DNA of 27,390 nt from CAZUMW01 sp964621615. Lineage in GTDB: Bacteria > Desulfobacterota > WTBG01 > CAIYCZ01 > CAIRTM01. A model generated the notes under the pieces. It was not told the DNA's origin, searched no databases, and saw only the letters and a list, made by a program, of their open reading frames with translations. Shown one piece after another: positions 15,943 through 21,476 of this stretch. The stretch covers positions 1-27,390 of the forward strand of contig CAZUMW010000054.1 in NCBI GenBank assembly GCA_964621615.1. Direction: 5' to 3'. Positions within the stretch are counted from its first letter, which is position 1; every line of letters starts with the position of its first letter. Both the position numbers and the translations under genes were made by a program.

Positions 15943-15958
15943 CCGAAAAGTTTATAAA
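15943..15958 (+). promoter_or_regulatory. Archaeal-type BRE/TATA promoter, leaderless start
   Basis: CCGAAAAG is followed by TTTATAAA at 15951-15958. The box centre is 27.5 bp before the ATG at 15982, which has no proper ribosome binding site. This is the canonical geometry of a leaderless archaeal transcript. It is divergent from the integrase promoter, with the two TATA boxes about 40 bp apart. Confidence 0.55.
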
Positions 15959-15981
15959 GTTTCCCGGATTATTTCTGGGAA

Positions 15982-16464
15982 ATGAACATCAACTCACCGC
16001 CGGACAGTCTCCACCGATACATCAGGCCGCGGTGGAAACAGCGGCACATACGCACATATGCATTTATATCGCGTCTGAAAAGTGATACTGCATTCAGGGA
16101 TGAATGGATAAAAAGACGGCTACAGAAGGAAGGCCCAGCCAAGAAAGGATCATTCGACAGATTGCTCAGAGAATTCACCCGGAAAATTTCCCTCGTTCCT
16201 GTTGTCAACACAGCCGGCAAACCGGTGATCAGGACCCTGCCGCGCCGGTACCGGGGCTATAGCTGCAAGTTCCTGCTTGATATAGAGACGAAACATCTCG
16301 CAACCTGTATAAGCCAAACTGTAGATGAGGCCGCCCGCTCCATCATACACGGATACGGTATTGTACAAACCCTTGGTGCCGTGTTCGGCACGGAATACCG
16401 CGATATGGTCAACCGGTATATAATTAAAAAGATGAATGAGGAAATCAGGAAGCATGGACCATAA
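15982..16464 (+). CDS. Basic protein of unknown function
   Basis: A 160-aa protein, strongly basic in its first 70 residues (RYIRPRWKQRHIRTYAFISR, then WIKRRLQKEG). It has a strand-rich middle with YRGYSCKFLLDIETKHLA and a helical C-terminus ending MNEEIRKHGP. No family is recognised. The N-terminus would suit nucleic-acid binding. Its start is set by the BRE/TATA at fixed distance, and it overlaps the next gene by 11 nt, so the two are translated together. It is divergent from the integrase gene. Confidence 0.6.
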   Translation: MNINSPPDSLHRYIRPRWKQRHIRTYAFISRLKSDTAFRDEWIKRRLQKEGPAKKGSFDRLLREFTRKISLVPVVNTAGKPVIRTLPRRYRGYSCKFLLDIETKHLATCISQTVDEAARSIIHGYGIVQTLGAVFGTEYRDMVNRYIIKKMNEEIRKHGP

Positions 16465-17176
16465 AAAAAACGCGCTGCTTGTGCGGCACTTTAAGAAACG
16501 GATACATCATCTGTTAGAGGCAAATCCGGGATATGCACGTTTCCGCAGCACCTGCCCGGAAAAACATATAAGAAACACCCTCACAAAAGCTACCACCAGC
16601 CGCCGCGATATTATCGACCTGGGTTTTCTCATACATCTCAGCACCCTTTATTTCAGGCTGTCGCTGTACCGGCAACTCACCGAATTCACTATGCTGGACT
16701 TTCACAATGACCTGGCGGAGCTCGTTAATGTACTTCATGTATACGAACGCCGCAAAACTCATCCCGTTGAAGCAGAGCCCGAATCGTTCCATGGCTCGAC
16801 ACACGCCCCGTTAATTCCTCCTTTTATCGAAAAGCAGCACATACCGGTACATGCTTATCCCGACAATCCTGCGCTATACGATGAAATTCTCACCCTGCTC
16901 GGAAGCCCATCAAGGGCATGCACACCGACAATACCTGAGGATCTGCTGCGGGAGATGCAAAGGATCGATATTAACCGCATCAACACCGGTCTTCTTCATG
17001 GGATAAAAGAAAAAGGTATATGTACGGTCAGGAACCTTGCAAATGAATTTCCTGTCTATAAAAACGAAAAAAGAGCCGTGGCAGCAGTGCTCAGCGAAGT
17101 ACTGTTCCATGCATCAACCGGTATACTCGGCATGCGCCAACTGAAAAACGATATAGGTGTCTACATGTACCGCTGA
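16454..17176 (+). CDS. Mostly helical protein of unknown function
   Basis: A 240-aa protein beginning MDHKKNALLVRHFKKRIHHL. It is largely alpha-helical with many His and Arg; a central linker (residues ~105-145) is rich in Pro and His. Near the end, LHGIKEKGICTVRNLANEFP followed by LSEVLFHASTGI may be a small helical domain. AGGAA lies 3 bases before this ATG; an ATG six codons earlier is possible but lies further inside the upstream gene. No family is recognised. It is co-transcribed with the basic protein and convergent with the RHH gene. Confidence 0.6.
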   Translation: MDHKKNALLVRHFKKRIHHLLEANPGYARFRSTCPEKHIRNTLTKATTSRRDIIDLGFLIHLSTLYFRLSLYRQLTEFTMLDFHNDLAELVNVLHVYERRKTHPVEAEPESFHGSTHAPLIPPFIEKQHIPVHAYPDNPALYDEILTLLGSPSRACTPTIPEDLLREMQRIDINRINTGLLHGIKEKGICTVRNLANEFPVYKNEKRAVAAVLSEVLFHASTGILGMRQLKNDIGVYMYR

Positions 17177-17213
17177 TCATACGATCCACTCCGTCAGATC
17201 TCTCCATAACGGT

Positions 17214-17471
17214 TTATGTGGGCTGAAAATTTTCTTCTTCCAGCTTTTCCTTTCGTACGGCGAGTGACCTCAATTCATCCTCAAGCTCGTTTTTGCGGTA
17301 CTGGATCCAGCGGATTCTATTCCTCACCCGCTCCAGTTCATCGACATTATCGAGATACCACTGCTCTATCCGCTCACCGATCCATTTGCTTTTATTTCGG
17401 TAGCCGTATTTATCCATAATTCTGAGCTGTTTCCGCGAAAGGGTCACCGTTACCCGCTGTTTGTTTCTCAT
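17214..17471 (-). CDS. RHH-type DNA-binding protein with coiled-coil tail
   Basis: An 85-aa protein from the ATG at 17471. The N-terminus is a likely ribbon-helix-helix: strand KQRVTVTLS, helix RKQLRIMDKYG, turn, then KSKWIGERIEQWYLD. Residues ~45-82 form a charged coiled coil (ELERVRNRIRWIQYRKNELE). RHH dimers bind DNA through the strand, typically as plasmid or phage regulators. A longer start at 17522 adds 17 residues; neither has a ribosome binding site. I prefer 17471 because the strand then lies at the N-terminus as is usual for RHH proteins, and because the phased CATAC repeats would fall upstream of the gene rather than inside it. Confidence 0.65.
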   Translation of the reverse strand: MRNKQRVTVTLSRKQLRIMDKYGYRNKSKWIGERIEQWYLDNVDELERVRNRIRWIQYRKNELEDELRSLAVRKEKLEEENFQPT

Positions 17472-17482
17472 TTTACACATGT

Positions 17483-17524
17483 GTTCATACTTTTTGTCAT
17501 ACACTGCACACTTCTTGTGCATAC
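17483..17524. repeat. CATAC repeat cluster A
   Basis: Three copies of a motif of the form TGT(T/G)CATAC have their CATAC cores at 17486, 17498 and 17520, spaced 12 and 22 bp, close to one and two helical turns. They lie just upstream of the preferred RHH start and are probable operators for that protein or iterons. Confidence 0.5.
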
Positions 17525-17541
17525 CGGTTTTAAAAGCCGGT
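17523..17541. repeat. Imperfect palindrome beside cluster A
   Basis: ACCGG at 17523-17527 and CCGGT at 17537-17541 flank an AT core TTTTAAAA. The core could serve as a TATA element for the leftward RHH gene. Confidence 0.3.
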
Positions 17542-17690
17542 CAAAAGCTTTTTGTCGACGGCCTGTACATTACCGAAAACAAAGTGTTTACTCCTCAGTG
17601 TAAAAAATATTCGATACCTTTATATATCAGTCATACAACTTTTTAGTTTTTTTTACACTGCAGCAACCGGTGCCGGGAGTAGGACTTTTT

Positions 17691-17754
17691 GTATGAACAG
17701 ATTTCGCCAGGTTGTTCATACAATTTGTCTTACTGTGCATACTGTTGGTCATAC
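17691..17754. repeat. CATAC repeat cluster B
   Basis: CATAC cores lie at 17717, 17738 and 17750, in contexts TGTTCATAC, TGTGCATAC and GGTCATAC, with one inverted copy GTATGAAC at 17691. The spacings of 21 and 12 bp mirror cluster A (12, 22), about 230 bp away. Confidence 0.5.
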
Positions 17755-17823
17755 TCCTGCGATATTGCCGATTATACTTGTTGCAGACACAAAACATTTT
17801 ACCGGGCTCCGCCTACTTTGAAA

Positions 17824-17839
17824 TCGAAACATTTATATA
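17824..17839 (+). promoter_or_regulatory. BRE/TATA-like box
   Basis: TCGAAACA is followed by TTTATATA. It lies upstream of the hairpin at 17846 and could be a distal promoter for the membrane protein gene or make a short RNA. Confidence 0.35.
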
Positions 17840-17845
17840 GTTCAA

Positions 17846-17896
17846 AGAAATCCTGACAATTGGGCTAACAGGATTTCTCTTTCTTCTTCTTTTTTC
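17846..17896 (+). terminator. Hairpin followed by pyrimidine tract
   Basis: AGAAATCCTG (17846-17855) pairs perfectly with CAGGATTTCT (17869-17878) across a 13-nt loop, followed by 18 pyrimidines with a run of six T. It looks like a terminator, but no protein gene precedes it on this strand, so it may end a small non-coding RNA. Confidence 0.45.
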
Positions 17897-17911
17897 CTTA
17901 AAAACATTCGG

Positions 17912-17930
17912 TTATATAAAAAAGTTTCGG
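17912..17930 (-). promoter_or_regulatory. Minus-strand BRE/TATA-like box
   Basis: On the minus strand CCGAAAC is followed, after three T, by TTTATATAA. It points toward the hairpin and the distant RHH gene, so it may drive a long-leader transcript or an antisense RNA. Confidence 0.3.
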
Positions 17931-17945
17931 TTCCCCTGCACACCA

Positions 17946-17961
17946 CCAAAAGCTTTATATA
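17946..17961 (+). promoter_or_regulatory. Archaeal-type BRE/TATA promoter, leaderless start
   Basis: CCAAAAGC is followed by TTTATATA at 17954-17961. The box centre is 27.5 bp before the ATG at 17985 and no ribosome binding site is present: the same geometry as at 15943. Confidence 0.6.
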
Positions 17962-17984
17962 CTTGTGCCGGCACCATACGGATT

Positions 17985-19178
17985 ATGGCACTGTTCACCA
18001 TTGATGATATATTGAAGCCTTTTGAACGGCTGGATATCAGCACACTCTATAATCATTATTGCCTGATCATCGACGGCACCATTTTTTTTCTGATTTTTCT
18101 GGGTGTGTGCAGAACAACGATCGGAAAACGTTTTGAGGGCAGCGGAGGAACAGCGATAACAACAGGTCTCACACTGGCACTGACCGCTGCAGCACTGATT
18201 ATGGAAAAGAGCCTGAATTTTTCACTCCGGTCATTCGGTCCGCTGGCGGTCGTCATCGTTATGCTGCTGGTGGGGTTTGTGTTTTACAGCATACTTCTCA
18301 CAGTGGGATTCAGCCACATAAACGCCCTGTATCTGGCATATCTTGTCGACTACCTGTCGATACGCCTGGTAAGTCCGGACATTTTCGACTGGATCGCAAC
18401 AACAGCTCCGTTTGTAAACGGTATCCTGGGAATCATTTTTATAATAGCACTTGCAAAGCTGCTGTTCTCCCTGCTGCCGCGCAGCAGTAAAAAATCACTG
18501 TCAGTAAAATGTCCCTCAGGCATTGCCGCAAAAACCGACACACCCGACACAAACAAGAAGATCGGTGAAGATGAGGCCGGGATGGACAAAATCGAATCGA
18601 AACTTCTTCGCTACACCAAAAAGGAAATCAAAAACAGCGATGAACTCGTGGAAACCGTTGAGGAAATGATCCGTCTGATCGATCAATACGGCACCGTACC
18701 CCAGGCGGTGAAAGAACTCTCCTCGCATCTGAAAAATATCCAGAACATGGAGCACTACACTGCTGCATATTTCAGCTATATCAACAAGGTTCTTGACCGG
18801 ATCGGCAGATTCGACAACGAGTTCTACTCCGATTTGCTTGCTGATTACGAAACAGCACAAAACAGCGATCAGAAAAAAATACTAAAGAAGCAGATCACGG
18901 TTGAAAAGAAAAAACGCGAAATCGAAGAGGCACTCGATGATATCGAGCATTATGTTGCCCGGCACAGCCGGCAATTCAACCGCCACCTTACAGATGCTAT
19001 CCGACAGGTAGAAGACCGGAACCCATCCGGTGCAGTACAATATCTTACCTCCGCACTCCACACCGAACAAAAGATCAAGCAGCTTTATGAGGATATGCGC
19101 ACCTATGAGTCCGAACTGAAAAAACTGTCTACCAGAAATCTGAAGAATCTGAAAAAGGAAAAGAAGGGCTCCTCTTAG
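17985..19178 (+). CDS. Four-TM membrane protein with cytoplasmic coiled-coil tail
   Basis: A 397-aa protein with four hydrophobic helices at ~28-45, 56-73, 84-105 and 147-165, the first pair separated by GKRFEGSGG. The remaining ~230 residues are soluble and helical, Lys/Glu-rich with coiled-coil character (KKQITVEKKKREIEEALDDI), ending in a Lys-rich tail. The N-terminal part resembles multi-TM proteins I associate with DPANN-type archaeal genomes; this is memory of pattern, not a search. The start is supported by the TATA box at fixed distance. It could be a membrane anchor of a transfer or adhesion apparatus of the element. No named family. Confidence 0.7.
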   Translation: MALFTIDDILKPFERLDISTLYNHYCLIIDGTIFFLIFLGVCRTTIGKRFEGSGGTAITTGLTLALTAAALIMEKSLNFSLRSFGPLAVVIVMLLVGFVFYSILLTVGFSHINALYLAYLVDYLSIRLVSPDIFDWIATTAPFVNGILGIIFIIALAKLLFSLLPRSSKKSLSVKCPSGIAAKTDTPDTNKKIGEDEAGMDKIESKLLRYTKKEIKNSDELVETVEEMIRLIDQYGTVPQAVKELSSHLKNIQNMEHYTAAYFSYINKVLDRIGRFDNEFYSDLLADYETAQNSDQKKILKKQITVEKKKREIEEALDDIEHYVARHSRQFNRHLTDAIRQVEDRNPSGAVQYLTSALHTEQKIKQLYEDMRTYESELKKLSTRNLKNLKKEKKGSS

Positions 19179-19284
19179 ACACAGGTTCAGGCATATGCCG
19201 CTCTTCTTTTTCCCTCCACAGATCCGTTATGGTTTTCTTACGGGGTGCGATCAAATCATCGATATTTCTTTCCGGTCCATCCAT
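19129..19284 (-). CDS. Possible small charged protein, antisense overlap
   Basis: A 51-aa frame starting MDGPERNIDDLIAPRKKTIT, hydrophilic, with a Ser/Pro-rich end. It overlaps the 3' end of the membrane protein gene by 50 nt on the opposite strand. It is worth listing because a minus-strand CGAAAA-TATATAAA box lies about 27 bp before the ATG, the same geometry as two better-supported genes in this block. An ATG two codons earlier (19290) is also possible. Without homologs this remains weak. Confidence 0.35.
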   Translation of the reverse strand: MDGPERNIDDLIAPRKKTITDLWREKEERHMPEPVSKRSPSFPFSDSSDFW

Positions 19285-19306
19285 ATGCATCCACAAAGCA
19301 GACACC

Positions 19307-19321
19307 TTTATATATTTTTCG
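19307..19321 (-). promoter_or_regulatory. Minus-strand BRE/TATA-like box
   Basis: On the minus strand CGAAAA leads into ATATATAAA. It fits a leaderless start for the 51-aa frame ending at 19129. The same AT core also reads as TTTATATA on the plus strand. Confidence 0.4.
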
Positions 19322-19340
19322 CATATCACCGCATATCAAA

Positions 19341-19356
19341 CCATAACATTTATATA
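19341..19356 (+). promoter_or_regulatory. BRE/TATA-like promoter of the 87-aa gene
   Basis: CCATAACA is followed by TTTATATA (19349-19356). A start ~27 bp on would give a leader of ~45 nt that contains the GGAGG site before the gene at 19424. Confidence 0.45.
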
Positions 19357-19423
19357 GATAGCCGTATCACCCCTACACGTTCCTTCGGATGAAATATTTA
19401 CCGAACAGGAATGGAGGAATAAA

Positions 19424-19687
19424 ATGGAAAAACAACAACCGGACAAAAAATTCAAGGCAGGCGCCGTCTCTGCCACCATATGGGCAAATGAGCTGAAAGA
19501 CAAAATGGGAAAACCTTTTTCCATCTATACGGTCTCCTTTGAGCGATCGTATAAGGACCGTGAAGGACAGTGGAAAAGCACAAACAGCCTGCGCGTCAAC
19601 GACATCCCGAAGCTGCAGCTGGTTGCCGCAGAGGCGTATGAGTATCTGATACGGAAGGGAAGTGAGGGATACGGGAGTAATTTTTAG
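19424..19687 (+). CDS. Small conserved protein of unknown function
   Basis: An 87-aa protein: KKFKAGAVSATIWANELKD, then a strand-rich middle with YTVSFERSYKDREGQWKSTN, then SLRVNDIPKLQLVAAEAYEY. I recall short proteins of this pattern (AGxxSATIW, S-x-ERSYKD, LRxNDxPK) as conserved hypotheticals in archaea and bacteria, often in accessory DNA. The strand pattern would suit a small nucleic-acid-binding fold, but I cannot confirm it. GGAGG precedes the ATG by 7 bases. It is transcribed alone, just before the defence-like pair. Confidence 0.7.
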   Translation: MEKQQPDKKFKAGAVSATIWANELKDKMGKPFSIYTVSFERSYKDREGQWKSTNSLRVNDIPKLQLVAAEAYEYLIRKGSEGYGSNF

Positions 19688-19781
19688 TCCTTCTTTTATT
19701 GAATAGATTTAAATGATTGCCACATGTTTTTTATTGTTTTAATATTTATTTAACTATTACTCCATTTTGACCGTATCTGAC

Positions 19782-19814
19782 AAAAGGGGCTGTTATTCTT
19801 TCCATAAAAGGGGC
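19782..19814. repeat. Direct repeat AAAAGGGGC upstream of the PLD operon
   Basis: Two exact copies of AAAAGGGGC at 19782-19790 and 19806-19814 lie 24 bp apart. The second abuts a TTATAAATA box (19818-19826) before the ATG at 19843. They are probably regulator or activator sites. The rest of 19688-19842 is AT-rich with nothing else clear. Confidence 0.35.
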
Positions 19815-19842
19815 ACCTTATAAATAATAGTCGGTAAAGCTA

Positions 19843-21474
19843 ATGACTGACCAGAGCTCGGCAGAAACAAAATATCCTGACACACCGATGTTACCTCAAT
19901 GGGTCAGCACCACTGCTCATGACATAGGCGGATTGGATCTTTTGGGGCTCAGGGCTCCTGTCAATTCAATCGGCACTTCACTTTTAACCGGAATAACCAC
20001 TATCACTCCTACGGTCCGGTATGTTTCCCTGCGTTCCTGGCTTATCCGACAGTATGCGCTTTCCCGGCAGCCCGATTCATGGAAATCATTCAGGAAATAT
20101 GCTGAAAAAATTGAGGCGGCAGTCACGGTTGGGAATCTGCTCAATAACCCGAGTACTATTGGGTTGATTGGAAGCGAAGGTGCCAACAAAATACTTGAAA
20201 GCGATGACGATCCGGTTGAGCTAAAGGCGCTTGTTAAAATTATAGCAACCACGATCTATGGTGGTCCTTCTGAGCAGCTGGGCATCAGTTTTTTTAGCGA
20301 TTCCGGAATCCCGGGGCTGACTCAAGAACGGGGCATTCCTATGGCAGAACGTGTTGAGCAAAATATTGGCAACACAACCTTCGCAAAACAAATCAAGACC
20401 GATCCTGAAAGCACAGTGTTCAGCAGGGATGTTTTGCGGGAGTTGGGAGAGGCGTTTCCCATCGGCAGCCCGGAACAGGGTGAAAGGGAATGTATCCTTC
20501 ATGCTCTTCTACCATTTTCTCCGCGCGGTGTTGAAACAGGAAGAATTGCAACCTATGGCATTTTGCTCGAAATAGCACAACAAGAGCAACATTTAGTTGA
20601 GGATTCAATTTTTGAAGTGTCTATTGATCCAGATACTTATGTGCCGGGGTACTATCAAAAATGGCTTGATGGTTGGGTGTATTATCTTTTGCGCTGCACA
20701 TTGGCCGTCGTGCATGAAAAAACGCTTGCGGTGGTTATCGACGATATGACACCAGAGGATGACAAGACAAAGCCGTGGAGCCGCAGCGGCATAATTTCTG
20801 ATCTGGTGTCGTGCGACGGGGAGTTAAAAGAGTATCTGGTTGAACTAAAACTCTTTTCAACATCTGACAGCCCGCTGGATTTATCCCTGAAGGAGCTTGA
20901 ATCGCGACTGAAGCATGTCACAAACCCACGTGTAAAAAAGAACCTGCTCCCCAGGTGGAAGGGAATTAAAGAAATCGATGTAATGAACTTGGCTATGAAA
21001 GGCGGCACGGAAACTCTGGCCATATTACCGGTAATATGGCTGCTCACAAAAGAACGTGGCTTGCCGGGGCATTTAGCTGGAGAGGACAGCGCAAAACTGC
21101 TTTCACATCAAGGGTGGGGCCGACTGGGGCTTGAACAGGTTATCCTACCCGGTTTGGAAGATATGTTGAAACGCAACGTCACTATACGTGAAGCAATCGC
21201 CGAGCTTGTTGCCAGAACAGTAGACCAGCACCTGAGAATTGCATGGACCCGAATGGCCAGAGAACCTGACAGGGATGTGTCGCTATTATCAACGGACGGG
21301 GATGTCTGGTACTACAAAAAGCCCTTTGAAGGCGGTAAAACCGCTTCCCGGCTCATTCAAACAATCGGATGGCTTAAGCAGCTAAAACTGGTGGATGAAA
21401 ACGGTGCTATTACGGATACGGGACGCAATTATCTTGAGCAAATAAGAAAGACATTGAAAGAAAATCATAACTAG
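19843..21474 (+). CDS. Unknown 543-aa protein, partner of the PLD nuclease
   Basis: A 543-aa soluble protein. I see no catalytic motif. Landmarks are an early GLDLLGLRAPVNSIG and LTGITTITPTVRYVSLRSW, a central SIDPDTYVPGYYQKWLDGW, and a probable winged helix at the C-terminus (LIQTIGWLKQLKLVDENGAI). The pattern reminds me of helper proteins encoded next to large phospholipase-D-like or helicase defence proteins (DUF6361-like), but I would not assign it. No ribosome binding site is seen; the ATG lies shortly after a TATAAATA box and a pair of AAAAGGGGC repeats. The next gene starts 2 nt after its stop, so the two are coupled and presumably act together. Confidence 0.7.
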   Translation: MTDQSSAETKYPDTPMLPQWVSTTAHDIGGLDLLGLRAPVNSIGTSLLTGITTITPTVRYVSLRSWLIRQYALSRQPDSWKSFRKYAEKIEAAVTVGNLLNNPSTIGLIGSEGANKILESDDDPVELKALVKIIATTIYGGPSEQLGISFFSDSGIPGLTQERGIPMAERVEQNIGNTTFAKQIKTDPESTVFSRDVLRELGEAFPIGSPEQGERECILHALLPFSPRGVETGRIATYGILLEIAQQEQHLVEDSIFEVSIDPDTYVPGYYQKWLDGWVYYLLRCTLAVVHEKTLAVVIDDMTPEDDKTKPWSRSGIISDLVSCDGELKEYLVELKLFSTSDSPLDLSLKELESRLKHVTNPRVKKNLLPRWKGIKEIDVMNLAMKGGTETLAILPVIWLLTKERGLPGHLAGEDSAKLLSHQGWGRLGLEQVILPGLEDMLKRNVTIREAIAELVARTVDQHLRIAWTRMAREPDRDVSLLSTDGDVWYYKKPFEGGKTASRLIQTIGWLKQLKLVDENGAITDTGRNYLEQIRKTLKENHN

Positions 21475-21476
21475 CA

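Larger units (their letters stand above)
17525..17984. other. 460-bp non-coding regulatory or origin-like region
   Basis: There is no gene I can support here. It holds CATAC repeat cluster B and scattered extra copies (17632; inverted at 17691), four TATA-like boxes (17611, 17824, 17912 on the minus strand, 17946) and a strong hairpin with a pyrimidine tract. Repeats, AT-rich boxes and an adjacent RHH gene would fit a replication origin or a partition-site region of a plasmid-like element. That is inference. Confidence 0.4.

Noticed and set aside
17692..17821. A 42-aa plus-strand frame starting MNRFRQVVHTICLTVHT with a weak ribosome binding site.
   Set aside because: Its repeated His-Thr pairs come from the CATAC repeats; clusters A and B share the motif without sharing a frame, so the repeats look regulatory rather than coding.
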